Shown here one piece after another: positions 47,011 through 60,800 of a stretch of DNA of 64,000 nucleotides. The notes under the pieces were generated by a model. That model was not told the DNA's origin and made no database searches. It worked only from the letters and a program-made list of their open reading frames with translations. Each line of letters starts with the position of its first letter. Within the stretch, counting starts at the first letter, position 1. The DNA is taken from positions 2,420,930 to 2,484,929 of the forward strand of contig OX345649.1 of the NCBI GenBank assembly GCA_947044365.1, written 5' to 3'. The DNA comes from Petrosia ficiformis (taxonomy: Eukaryota > Porifera > Demospongiae > Haplosclerida > Petrosiidae). The position numbers and the translations under genes are program-made.

Positions 47011-50000
47011 TACTCTCATGAGTCTCCAGGAGTCACTATGATTCTCAGGTATCTCATGAGTCCACAGAAGTCTCCCTGAGTCTCATGAGTCCCCAGCAGT
47101 CTCCCTGAGTCTCATGAGTCCCTTTAGTTTTTATTTGTATCAAGATTCTCATGATTCCGCTGTAATATACCTGAGACTCAGGAATTCCCATGAGTATGAT
47201 TCTCATGAGTCTCATGATCACCATTAGTTTCACTGATTCTCATGAGTTCCCAGTAGTCTCCCGGAGTTTCATGAGTCTCCATTACTCTCCTTGAGTCTCA
47301 TCAGTCCCCAGTAGTCTCCCTGAGTGTCATGACTCTCCACCAGTTTCCCTGAGGGACTCATGAGACTCATAGAGACTGCTGGGGACTCATAAGTCAAAGA
47401 AATACTACTGTGGACTCATGAGAGTCAGGTAGACTAATGGGGACTCAAGAGACTCATGGGGACTCATGAGACTTTGGCAGACAAAAGGAGACTCATGAGA
47501 CTCGTAAAGAATTCTGGGTCTCATGAGATCCAGGAAGACTACTGTGGACTCATGAGACTCATGAAAATAATAGAGAATCATGAGGAATCATGAGACTCAG
47601 GGAGACTACTGGGGACTCATGAGACTCATAGAGACTACTTGGGACTCATGAACCTCATAGAGACTACTGCAAACTCTTGAGACTAATGAGAATCATGGAA
47701 ACTCAAGGGGACTCATGTGACTCAGGGAGTCTACTTGGGACTCATGAGACTCAGGTAGACTAATGGAGACTCATGAGACTCAGGGAGACTAGTGTGGACT
47801 CAGGAGACTCATACCGACTCCTAGGGTGTAATGAAACTCAAAATGACTACTGTTAACTCATAAGACTCATGAGTGTCGTAGAGTCTCATGGGGACTCATG
47901 AGACTCAGGGAGACTATTGGGGACTCTTGGGACTCATCTAAACTAATGGAGACTCATGAGACTCAGGTAGACTAATGGAGACTCCTGAGACTCAGGGAAA
48001 CTGCTTGGTACTCATGAAAGTCATGATACTAATAAAGGCTCATAGGCACTCATGAGACTAATGGAGACTCATGAGACTCAAGAAGACTACTGGAGTCTCA
48101 TGAGACTCAGCGAGACAAATGGAGACTCATTAGACTCAGGGAGACTCCTGGGGATTACTCTCATGAGTCTCCAGGAGTCACTATGACTCTCATCCACAGT
48201 AGTATTTCTTAGTCTCATGAGTCTCCAGCAGTCTCATTGAGTCTCATGTGTCCCTTTTGTCTTTATTTGTATCAAGATTCTCATGATTCCGCTGTAATAT
48301 ACCTGAGACTAAGGTATCCCCATGAGTATGATTCTCATGAGTCTCATGATCTCCATTAGTTTCGCTAATTCTCATGAGTTCCCAAACTTCTCCCTCAGTC
48401 TCACGAGTCTCCATTACTCTCCCGGAGTCTCATGAGTCTCCATTACTCTCCCTGAGTCTCATGAGTCCCCATGATTCTCTATGATTCTGGTGAGTCTCAT
48501 GAGTCCACCGTAGTCTTTCTGAGTCTCATGAGTTCCCAGATGTCCCTCAGCCTCATGAGTTTCCATTAGTCTACCTGAGTCTCATGAGTCCACAGTAGAT
48601 TCTTTGAGTCTCATCAGTCCCCAGTAGTCTCCCTGAGTGTCATGACTCTCCACTAGTCTTCCTGAGGGACTCATTAGAATCGTAGAGACTCCTGGGGACT
48701 CATGAGAGTCAGGTAGACTAATGGGGACTCATGAGACTCATGGGGACTCATGAGACTTTGGCAGACTAAAGGAGACTCAGGGAGACTCCTGGGGATTACT
48801 CTCATGAGTCTCCAGGAGTCACTATGACTCTCATCCACAGTAGTATTTCTTAGTCTCATGAGTCTCCAGCAGTCTCATTGAGTCTCATGTGTCCCTTTTG
48901 TCTTTATTTGTATCAAGATTCTCATGATTCCGCTGTAATATACCTGAGACTAAGGTATCCCCATGAGTATGATTCTCATGAGTCTCATGATCTCCATTAG
49001 TTTCGCTAATTCTCATGAGTTCCCAAAATTCTCTCTCAGTCTCACGAGTCTCCATTACTCTCCCTGAGTCTCATGAGTCTCCATTAGTCTCGATGAGTCT
49101 CATGAGACCCCAGTAGTCTTCTTAAATCTCATGAGTCTCCATCACTCTCCCTGAGTCTCATGAGTGCCTATGAGTCTTCATTATTATCGTGAGTTTCATG
49201 AGTACCAAGCAGTCTCCCTCAGCCTCATGAGTTTCCATTAGTCTACCTGAGTCTCATGAGTCCACAGTAGATTCTTTGAGTCTCATCAGTCCCCAGTAGT
49301 CTCCCTGAGTGTCATGACTCTCCACTAGTCTTCCTGAGGGACTCATTAGAATCGTAGAGACTCCTTGGGACTCATGAGAGTCAGGTAGACTAATGGGGAC
49401 TCATGAGACTCATGGGGACTCATGAGACTTTGGCAGACTAAAGGAGACTCATGAGATTCATGGAGAATGCTGGGTCTCATGAGATCCAGAAAGACTACTG
49501 TGGATTCAAGAGACTCATGAGAATAATAGAGAATCATGAGGACTCATGAGACTCAGGGAGACTACTGGGGACTCATGAGACTCATAGAGACTACTTGGGA
49601 CTAATGAACCTCATAGAGACTACTGTGGACTCATAAGACAAATGAGAATCATGAAGACTCAAGGGGACTCATGTGACTGAGGGAGTCTACTTGGGACTCA
49701 TGAGACTCAGGTAGACTAATGGAGACTCATGAGACTCAGGGAGACTGCTTGGTACTCATGAAACTCACGATAATAATAAAGACTCATAGGCACTCATGAG
49801 ACTCAGGGAGAGTGATGGAGACTCATGAGATTTAAGAAGACTACTGGGGTCTCATGAGACTCATCGAGACTAATGGAGACTCATGAGACTCAGGGAGACT
49901 ACTTGTGACTCATAAGATTCTTCAAAATTATAAAGACTAAAGGGGATTCCTGAGACTCAGAGAGACTCATGAGACTTGGAAAGACTACTGTGGATTCATA

Positions 50001-53000
50001 AGACTTTGTGAGACTCATAGAGACTCATAGGGTCTCATGAGACTGAGGGAGACTTCTCGGGACTCATGAGACTCAAAGTGTCTGCTGGGAACTCATGAGA
50101 CTCAAAGAGACTACTGGAGACTCATGAGATTCAGAGAGACTCCTGGGGACTCAAGAGCCTCAAAAAGACTACTGGGGACTCATCAGTCTCAGCGAGACTA
50201 ATGGACGCTCATGAGACTCAGGGAGACTTCTTGGGACTCATGAGAATCTTGATACTGATAAAGACTAAAAGAGACTCATGGGGACTCATGAGACTTTGGC
50301 AGACTAAAGGAGACTCATGAGACTCATAGAGAAAGCTAGGGACTCATGAGATCCAGAAAGACTACTGTGGACTCATAACACTTGAGAATCATAGACTCAT
50401 GAGGACTCATGAGACGCAAGGAGAGTAATGGGGACTCATCAGACTCATAGAAACTGCTGAGGACTCATGAGACTCGGGGAAATTAATGGAGAGTCATGAG
50501 AATCCGGGAGACTTCTGGGGACTCATGAGACTCAAAGAGACTGCTGGGGACTCATGAGACTCTAGTAGACTAATGGAAACTCATGAGACTCAGGGAGACT
50601 ATTGGGGACTCTTGAGACTCAGCTAAACTAATGGAAACTCATTAGATACATGAAAATCATAGTGACTCCTGGAGACTCAGGAGACTAAGGGAGACTACTT
50701 GGGACTCCGAAAGGCTCGTGCGGACACATGAGACTTGAGAATCATAGACTCGTGGGGACTCATGAGGCTCAAGGAGAGTATTGGAGACTCATGAGTCTCA
50801 TGGAGTCTATATGGGACTCATGAGTATCAATGAGACTCATGGGGACTCTTGCGACTCAGGGAGACTAGTGGAGAGTCATGACACTCAGGGAGACTACTGG
50901 GGACTGATGAGACTCAAAGAGTCTACTGTGGACTCATGTGACTCACGAGATCATAGACTCATGGGGAGTCATGAGACTCAGGGAGAGTAATGGAGACTCA
51001 AGAGTCTCAGAGAGACTACTTGGGACTCATGAGTCTCAAAGTGTCTGCTGGGGTCTCAGGAGACTCAAAAAGATTACTGGAAAATCATGAGATTCAGAGA
51101 GACTCCTGGGGACTCATGAGAATCGTAGAGACTCCTGGGGATTAATTAGTCTCAAAGAGACTACTGGGGACTCATGAGTCTCAGCGAGACTAATGGATAC
51201 TCATGAGACTCAGGGAGACCTCTTGTTACTCATGAGAATCTTGATACTAATAAAGACTATAAGGGACTCATGAGTCTCAGCGAGACTAATGGAGACTATT
51301 GAGACTAAGGGAGACTACTGGGGACTCATGAAGCTCATAGAGACTGCTGCGTACTCATGAGACTACGAGAGTCTACTGTGGACTCATGAGACTCAGGTAG
51401 ACTAATGGAGACTCATGAGGCTGAGGGAGACTTCTCGGGACTCATGAGACTCAGCGAGACTAATGGAGAGTCTAAGGGTGACTGCTTGGTACTCATGAAA
51501 CTCATGATACTAATAAAGACTCATAGGCACTCATGAGACTCAGGGAGAGTAATGGAGACTCAAAGACTTAAGAAGACTACTGGGGTCTCATGAGACTCAG
51601 CGAGACTAATGGAGAATCATGAGACTGAAGGAGACTTATGGTGACTCATGTGACTCCGGTAGAATAATGGAGACTCTTGAGATTGAGGAGACTACTGGGA
51701 ACTCGTGAGACTCAGCGAGACTAATGGAGACTCATGAGACTCAGGGTGACTGCTTGGTATTCCTGAAACTCATGATACTAATAAACGCTCATAGGTACTC
51801 ATGAGACTCAGGGAGAGTAATGGAGACTCATGAGACTTAAGAAGACTACTGGGGTCTCATGAGACTCAGCGAGACTAACGGAGAATCATGAGTCTCAGGG
51901 AGTCTACTTGAGATTCTTGGTACTAATAAAGACTAAAGGGGACTCATGAGACTAAGAGAGACTGCTGGGAACTCATGAGACTGTTGAGACTAATAAAGAC
52001 TAAAGGGGACTCATGAGACTCAGAGAGACTCATGAGACTCAGGAAGACTGCTGAGGACTCATAACACTTGAGAATCATAGAGGACTCATGAGACTTAAGG
52101 AGAGTAATGGAGAGTCATGAAAATCCGGGACACATCTGGGGAATCATGAGACTCATTAGACTCATGGGGACTCATGAGACTCAGGGAGACTGATAGGGAC
52201 TCATGAGACTCAGGCCGACTGCTGGGGAATCCTGAGACTCAAATAGACTACTGGAGACTCATGAGACTCTGGTAGACTAATGGAAACTCATGAGACTCAG
52301 GGAGACTTCTGGGGACTCATGATACTCAACGAGACTAATGGAGACTCATGAGACTGAGGGAGACTTCTGGGAACTCATGAGACTCAGAAAGACTACTGTG
52401 GACTCATGAGACTCACGAGAATCATAGACTCATGGGGACTCATAAGACTCAGGTAGACTAATGTAGACTCATGAGACTCAGGGAGACTGCTTGGTACTCA
52501 TGAAACTCATGATACTAATAAAGACTCATAGGCACTCATGAGACTCAGGGAGACTAATGGAGACTCATGAGAATCAAGAAGACTACTGGAGTCTCATGAG
52601 ACTCAGCGAGACAAATGGAGACTCATTAGACTCAGGGAGACTCCTGGGGATTACTATCATGAGTCTCCAGGAGTCACTATGACTCTCATGTATCTCATGA
52701 GTCCACAGTAGTCTCCCTGAGTCTCATGAGTCCCCAGCAGTCTCCCTGAGTCTCATGAGTCCCTTTAGTTTTTATTTGTATCAAGATTCTCATGATTCCG
52801 CTGTAATATACCTGAGACTCAGGAATCCCCATGAGTATGATTCTCATGAGTCTCATGATCTCCATTAGATTCGCTGATTCTCATGAGTTCCCAGTAGTCT
52901 CCCGGAGTCTCATGAGTCTCCATTACTCTCCCTGAGTCTCATGAGTCCCCATGAGTCTCTACGATTCTCGTGAGTCTAATGAGTCCACAGTAGTCATTCT

Positions 53001-53149
53001 GAGTCTCATGAGTTCCCAGAAGTCTCCCTCAGCCTCATGAGTTTCCATTAGTCTACCTGAGTCTCATGAGTCCACAGTAGACTCTTTGAGTCTCATCAGT
53101 CCCCAGTAGTCTCCCTGATTGTCATGACTCTCCACTAGTCTCCCTGAGG
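47011..53149. repeat. 29-bp minisatellite with four reverse cassettes
   Basis: The forward array is interrupted by reverse blocks at 47011-47353, 48155-48667, 48797-49338 and 52651-53149. Each starts GGATTACT(C/A)TCATGAGTCTCC and ends CCTGAGGGACTCAT, and each contains GATTCCGCTGTAATATACCT (at 47153, 48285, 48926 and 52794), a word absent from ordinary units. Confidence 0.9.
48155..49338. repeat. Tandem duplication of a reverse cassette, about 640-bp period
   Basis: The cassette signature at 48285 recurs at 48926, 641 bases later, with the same following words. The paralogous region near 60364-60907 has only one copy at this place, so the tandem event is either specific to this copy or was lost in the other. 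Confidence 0.85.
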
Positions 53150-56100
53150 GACTCATGAGACTCACGAGAATCATAGACTGATGGGGACTCATTAGACTCA
53201 GGGAGAGTAAGGGAGACTCATGAGACTCAGAGTGATTGCTGGGTATTCATGAAACTCATGATACTAATAAAGACTCATAGCTATTCATGAGACTCAGGGA
53301 GATTAAAGGAGACTCATGAGACTTAAGAAGACTACAGGGGTCTCATGAGACTCAGTGAGACTAATGGAGAATCATGAGTCTCACGGAGTCTACTTGAGAT
53401 TCTTTGTACTAATAAAGACTAAACGGGACTCATGAGACTCAGAGAGTCTCATGAGACTCAAAAAGACTGCTGGGGACTCATAACACTGGAGAATCATAGA
53501 CTCATGAGGACTGATGATACTCAACGAGACTAATGGAGACTCATGACAATCAGGGGGACTACTTGGGACTCATGAGACTCTTGATACTAATAAGGACTAA
53601 AGGAGACTCATGAGACTCCGCCAGACTCATGAGACTTACAAAGAATACTGTCGACTCATGAGACTTGAGAATCATAGACGCATGGGGACTCATGAGGCTC
53701 AAGGAGAGTATTGGAGACTCATGAGTCTCATGGAGTCTATATGGGACTCATAAGTAGCAATGAGACTCATGGGGACTCATGAGACTCAGGATGACAAGTG
53801 GAGAATCACGACACTCAGGGAGACTACTGGGGACTCATGAGACTCAAAGAGTCTACTGTGGACTCAATAGACTCAGGTAGACTAATGGAGACTCATGAGA
53901 CTCAGGGAGACTTCTTGGTACTCATGAGACTCAGGGAGAGTAATGGAGACTCATGAGACTCAGGGAGACTCCTGGGAACTCATGAGACTCAGGGAGAGTA
54001 ATGGAGACTCAAGAGTCTCAGAGACTACTTGGGACTCATGAGACTCAAAGTGTCTGCTGGGGACTCATTAGACTCAAAGAGACTACTGGAGACTAATGAG
54101 ATTCAGAGAGACTCCTGGGGACTCATGAGAATCGTAGAGACTCCTGGGGACTCATGAAGCTCATAGAGACTGCTGCGTACTCATGAGACAAAGAGAGTCT
54201 ACTGTTGACTCATGAGACTCAAGTAGACTAATGGAGACTCATGAGGCTGAGGGAGACTTCTCGGGACTCATGAGACTCAGCGAGACTAATGGAGAATCAT
54301 GAGACTCAGGGTGACTGCTTGGTTCTCATGAAACTCATGATACTAATAAAGACTCATAGGCACTCATGAGACTCAGAGAGACTCATGAGACTCGTGAGAC
54401 TCGTGAGACTCATAGGGACTCATGAGACTCAGGGAGACTTCTGGGGACTCCTGAGACTCATGAGAATCATAGAGACTCATGGGGATTCATGAGACTCAGG
54501 TAGACTACTGGGTGATCATGAGAATGATAGACACTTTTGGGGACTCATGAGACTCAAAGAGACTTCTGCAGACTCATGAGACTCAGCGAGTCTCATGGAG
54601 AATCATTAGACTCAGGGAGACTACATGGGTTTCATGAGACTCTTCATACTAATGAAGGCTGAAGGGTACTCATGAGACTCAGAGAGACTCTTGAGACTCA
54701 GAAAGACTACTGTTGACTCCTGAGACTCATGAGACTGAAAGACTCATAGGAAATCATGAAACTCAGGGAGACAGCAGGGGGCTCATGAGACTCAGAAAGA
54801 CTACTGTGGACTCAACACTTGAGAATCATAGACTTATGAGGACTCATGAGATTCAGGGAGACTTCTGGAGACTCATGAGACTCGGAGAGATTAATGGAGA
54901 CTCATGAGTATCCGGGAGACTTCTGGGGACTCATGAGACTCAAATAGACTACTGGAGACTCAAGAGACTGAGGGGGACAAATGGATACTCCTGAGACTCA
55001 GGGAGATTACTGGGAACTAATGAGAATCAGCGAAACTAATGGAGATCATGAGACTCATGAGAATCATACTCATGAGAATTCCTGAGTCTCAGGTATACTA
55101 CTGCGGAATCATGAGAATCATAAAGACAACTGTGGACTCATGAGACTCAAGGAGACTACTGGAAACTCGAGAGTCAGGTAGATGAAGGGAGTCTCATGAG
55201 ACTCAGGGAGACTTCAGGAGACTCATGAGACTCGGAGAGATTAATGGAGACTCATGAGAATCCGGGAGACTTCTGGGGACTCATGAGTCTCAAATAGACT
55301 ACTGGAGACTGAAGAGACTGAGGGGGACTAATGGATACTCCTGAGACTCAGGGAGACTACTGGGAACTCATGAGAATCAGCAAAACTAATGGAGATCATG
55401 AGACTCATGAGGATCATACTCATGGGAATTCCTGAGTCTCAGGTATACTACTGCGGAATCATGAGAATCATAGAGACAACAGTGGACTCATGAGACTCAA
55501 GGAGACTACTGGAAACTCAAGGGAGTCAGGTAGATTAAGGGAGTCTCATGAGACTCAGGGAGACTACTGGGTACTAATGATAATCAGCGAAACTAAAGGA
55601 GATGATGAGACTCAGGGGAAATACTTGGGACTCATGAGATTCTTGATACTAATAAAGACTAAAGGGGATTCATTAGTCTCAGAGAGACTCATGAGACTCA
55701 GAGAAATTCATGAGACTAGTGAAACTCATAGGGACTCATGAGACTCAGGGAAACTATTGGTGACTCAAGAATCTCAGGGAGACTAGTGGAGAGTCATGAC
55801 ACTCAGGGAGTCTACTGGGGACTCATGAGACTACAGTAGTCTTTCTGAGTCTCATGAGACACCAGCAGTCGGCCTAAGTCTCATGAGTCCCTATTAGTCT
55901 CCCTGAGTCTCACGAGTGTCCATTATTCTCGCTTAGTTTCACGAGTCTCCAGTAGACTCCCTGAGTCTCATGAGTTCTCATGAGTCTCACTAGTCTCATC
56001 AGTTTCTCTGATTCTCATGGGTCTCATTAGTCCACCGTAGACTTTCTGAGTCATGAGTCTACAGTAGTCTGAGTCTAATGATTCTCTCGGAGTCTCATGA

Positions 56101-57826
56101 GTCCCCATCCGTCTTTATTAGTATCAAGAATCTCATGAGTCGACAGTAGTCTTACTGAGTCTCATGAGTCCTCCGGAGTCTCCCTGAGTCCCTTGAGTCC
56201 CTTTGAGTCTCTGAGTCTCATGAGTTCCCTTAGTGTTTATTAGTATGAAGAATCTCATTAGTCCCAAGTTGTCTCCCTGAGTCTCACGAGTCTCCATTTG
56301 TATCGTGGAGTCTCATGAGTCTACAGTAGTCTCTTTGAGTCTCATTAATCACAGGATGAGTCTCGTGAGTCCCCACTAGTCTACCTGAGTCTCATGAATC
56401 TCAATTAGTTTCGCTGAGTCTCATGAGTCTCCACTAGTATATCTGAGTCTCATGAGTCCCCAGTAGTCTCCCTAAGTCTCATGAGTCCCCAGTAGTCTCT
56501 ATGAGTCTCATGAGTCCCCATCAGTCTATGATTCTCATGAGTCTCATGAGTAGACTGTAATCTGTTTGAGTCTCTTTAGACCCCAGGAGTCTGTATGAGT
56601 CCCGATTAGTCTCCACAAGTCTCATGAGTCTCCATTAGTCCCCCTGAGTCTCATGAGTCTCAATTAGTTTCGCTGAGTCTCATGAGTCTCCACTAGTATA
56701 TCTGGGTCTCATGAGTCCCCAGTAGTCTCCCTAAGTCTCATGAGTCCCCAGTAGTCTCTATGAGTCTCATGAGTCCCCAGTAGTCTCCCTGAGTCTCACG
56801 AGTCCCCAAGAGTGTCTATGATTCTCATAAGTGCACATTAGTTTCTTTGAGTCTCATAAGTCCCCAGCAATCACTATGAGTCTCATGAGTCCCCGGTTGT
56901 CTATCTGAGTCTCAGGATTCTGAATTAGTCTCCCTGTGTCTCATCAGTCTCCACTAGTATATCTGAATCTCATGAGTCCCCGTGAGTCTCTATGATTCTA
57001 ATGGGTCTCATGATTCCCCAGCTGTCTCCCTGAGTCTCATGAGTCGACAGTAGCCTCTTCGAGTCTCATTAGTCCCCAGGAGTCTGCCTCCTGAGTCTCC
57101 AATAGTATCGCTGAGTCTCATGAGTCGCCTTGATTCTCTATGATTGTCTAGAGTCTCATCAGTCCACAGTAGTCTTTCTGAGTCTTATGAGATCCCTGCT
57201 GTCTCTATGAATCTCATGATTCCCCTTGAGTCTTTATTTGTATCAAGCATCTCGTGAGTCCCAAGTAGTCTCCCTGATCTCATGAGTCTCCATTAGTCTC
57301 GCAGAGTCTCATGAGTCCTGAGTAGTCTCCCTGAGTCTCATGAGTCTCCATTAGTCTACCTGAGTCTCATGAGTCTCCAGTAGTTTCTTTAAGTCTCATT
57401 ATTCCCCAGCAGTCTGCCTGAGTCTCATGAGTCACTATTAGTCTACCAGAGTCCAATGAGCCACCATTAAACTCCCAGAGTTGCATGAGTCCCTGTGTCT
57501 CTACGAGTCTCATTAGTACAATGAGTCCACAGTAGTCTCCCCGAGTCTCTTGAGTCTCTCTGATTCGCATGATTCCAATTTAATTTGTATCAGTATAATG
57601 AGTCTCTTTAGTCTCAAGCAGCCTCCCTGAATCTCATGAGTCTCCAGTAGACTCCCTGAGTCTCATGAGACTCAGGGAGACTACTGGGAACTCATGAGAA
57701 TCAGCAAAACTAATGGAGATCATGAGACTCATGAGAATCATACTCATGGGAATTCCTGAGTCTCAGGTATACTACTGCGAATCATGAGAATCATAGAGAC
57801 AACAGTGGACTCATGAGACTCAGGGA
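53150..57826. repeat. 29-bp minisatellite, forward / reverse / forward blocks
   Basis: 53150-55830 is forward, 55831-57666 is reverse and 57667 onward is forward. The flip at 57667 is centred on the perfect 16-bp palindrome GAGTCTCATGAGACTC. Short open frames (54713-54907, 55490-55741, and 57367-57570 on the minus strand) are repeat-derived. Confidence 0.9.
54851..55550. repeat. Two-copy tandem duplication, 350-bp period
   Basis: ACTCATGAGACTCGGAGAGA at 54871 recurs at 55221, followed in both by ATTAATGGAGACTCATGAG and CATACTCATG(A/G)GAATTCC. A third partial copy is at about 57667-57815. Confidence 0.85.
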
Positions 57827-60800
57827 GACTACTGGGGTCTCATGAGACTCATAGAGACTGCTGGGGACTAATGACACTCACAGAGACTGCTGGGGACTCA
57901 TGAGACTCACGTATACTAGTGGAGATTCATGAGACTCAGGGAGACTAATTGAGACCCATGAGACTCAGGGAGACTACTGGGGTCTCATGAGACTCATAGA
58001 AACTGCTGGGGACTAATGAGACTCACAGAGACTGCTGGGGACTCATTAGACTCAGAAAGACTACTGTGCTATCCTGAGACTCATAAGAATCATATAGACT
58101 CATGGGGACTCATGAGACTCAGGAAGTCTAATGGAAACTCATGAGACTCAGGGAGCATACTGGGGACTCATTAGATTCATGGAGACTACTGTGGAGTCAT
58201 GAGACTCATGAGAATCATAGAGACTCATGGGGACTCATGAGACTCAGGAAGTCTAATGGAAACTCATGAGACTCAGGGAGCATACTGGGGACTCATTAGA
58301 CTCATGGAGACTACTGTGGAGTCATGAGACTCATGAGAATCATATAGACTCATGTGGACTCATGAGACTCAGGGATACTAATAGAGAATCATGAGACTCA
58401 GGCAGACTGCTGGGGAGTCATGACATTCATAGAGACTACTGTGGAGTCATGAGACTCCTGAGATTCAAAGAGTCTACTGTGGACTCCTGAGAGTCAGGTA
58501 GACTAATGGACACTCATGAGGCTGAGGAAGACTACCGGAGACTCATGAGACTCTGCGAGACTGCTGCGGAATCATGAGACGAATAGAGATTGCAGGAAAC
58601 TCATGAGACTCAGAAAGACTACTGTGGACTCATGAGACTCATGAGAAACATAGAGACTCATGGGGACTCATGAGACTCAGATATACTAGTCGAGACTCAT
58701 GAGACACAAGGAGACTAATTGAGACTCATGAGACTCAGGGAGACTGCTGAGGACTCAAGAGACTCATAGAGACGGCTAGGGACTCATGAGACTCAGAAAC
58801 GCTACTGTGAACTCATGAGACTCCTGAGACTCAGAGAGACTACTGGGAACTCATTGGAATCATTGAAACTGCTTGGGACTAATGAGACTCAAAGATACTC
58901 ATGGGGACTCATGAGACTCAGGGAGACCAATGGAGACACATGAGACTCAGGGAAACTAGTGGAGACTCATGAGACACAACAGGACTAATAGAGACTCATG
59001 AGAGTCAGGGAGACAACTTGGGACTCGAGATTCTAGATACTAATAATGACTAAAGGAGACTCCTGTGACTCAGAGAGACTCATGAGACTCAGGTAGACTA
59101 ATGGATACTCATGACACACAGGGAGACTTCTTGGGACTCATGAGAATTTTGATACTAATAAAGACTAAAAGGGATTCCTGAGACTCAGAGAGACTCATGA
59201 TACTTAGACTACTGGGGATTACTCTCATGAGTCTCCAGGAGTCACTATGATTCTCAGGTATCTCATGAGTCCACAGTAGTCTCCCTGAGTCTCATGAGTC
59301 CCCAGCAGTCTCCCTGAGTCTCATGAGTCCCTTTAGTTTTTATTTGTATCAAGATTCTCATGATTCCGCTGTAATATACCTGAGACTCAGGAATTCCCAT
59401 GAGTATGATTCTCATGAGTCTCATGATCACCATTAGTTTCGCTGATTCTCATGAGTTCCCAGTAGTCTCCCGGAGTTTCATGAGTCTCCATTACTCTCCT
59501 TGAGTCTCATCAGTCCCCAGTAGTCTCCCTGAGTGTCATGACTCTCCACCAGTTTCCCTGAGGGACTCATGAGACTCATAGAGACTGCTGGGGACTCATA
59601 AGTCAAAGAAATACTACTGTGGACTCATGAGAGTCAGGTAGACTAATGGGGACTCATGAGACTCATGGGGACTCATGAGACTTTGGCAGACAAAAGGAGA
59701 CTCATGAGACTCGTAAAGAATTCTGGGTCTCATGAGATCCAGGAAGACTACTGTGGACTCATGAGACTCATGAAAATAATAGAGAATCATGAGGAATCAT
59801 GAGACTCAGGGAGACTACTGGGGACTCATGAGACTCATAGAGACTACTTGGGACTCATGAACCTCATAGAGACTACTGCAAACTCTTGAGACTAATGAGA
59901 ATCATGGAAACTCAAGGGGACTCATGTGACTCAGGGAGTCTACTTGGGACTCATGAGACTCAGGTAGACTAATGGAGACTCATGAGACTCAGGGAGACTA
60001 GTGTGGACTCAGGAGACTCATACCGACTCCTAGGGTGTAATGAAACTCAAAATGACTACTGTTAACTCATAAGACTCATGAGTGTCGTAGAGTCTCATGG
60101 GGACTCATGAGACTCAGGGAGACTATTGGGGACTCTTGGGACTCATCTAAACTAATGGAGACTCATGAGACTCAGGTAGACTAATGGAGACTCCTGAGAC
60201 TCAGGGAAACTGCTTGGTACTCATGAAAGTCATGATACTAATAAAGACTCATAGGCACTCATGAGACTAATGGAGACTCATGAGACTCAAGAAGACTACT
60301 GGAGTCTCATGAGACTCAGCGAGACAAATGGAGATTCATTAGACTCAGGGAGACTCCTGGGGATTACTCTCATGAGTCTCCAGGAGTCACTATGACTCTC
60401 ATCCACAGTAGTATTTCTTAGTCTCATGAGTCTCCAGCAGTCTCATTGAGTCTCATGTGTCCCTTTTGTCTTTATTTGTATCAAGATTCTCATGATTCCG
60501 CTGTAATATACCTGAGACTAAGGTATCCCCATGAGTATGATTCTCATGAGTCTCATGATCTCCATTAGTTTCGCTAATTCTCATGAGTTCCCAAAATTCT
60601 CTCTCAGTCTCACGAGTCTCCATTACTCTCCCTGAGTCTCATGAGTCTCCATTAGTCTCGATGAGTCTCATGAGACCCCAGTAGTCTTCTTAAATCTCAT
60701 GAGTCTCCATCACTCTCCCTGAGTCTCATGAGTGCCTATGAGTCTTCATTATTATCGTGAGTTTCATGAGTACCAAGCAGTCTCCCTCAGCCTCATGAGT

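Larger units (their letters stand above)
44660..54190. repeat. Segmental duplication within the 29-bp array, copy A
   Basis: Collinear with 57827-64000 in four or more pieces. Anchors are GGTCTCATGAGACTCATAGA at 44670 and 57836, the cassette signature at 47153/59362, 48926/60494 and 52794/62597, and the end ACTCATGAGACAAAGAGAG near 54179 and 63982. Separation falls from about 13.17 kb to 9.81 kb, so copy B lacks about 3.4 kb. Confidence 0.88.
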
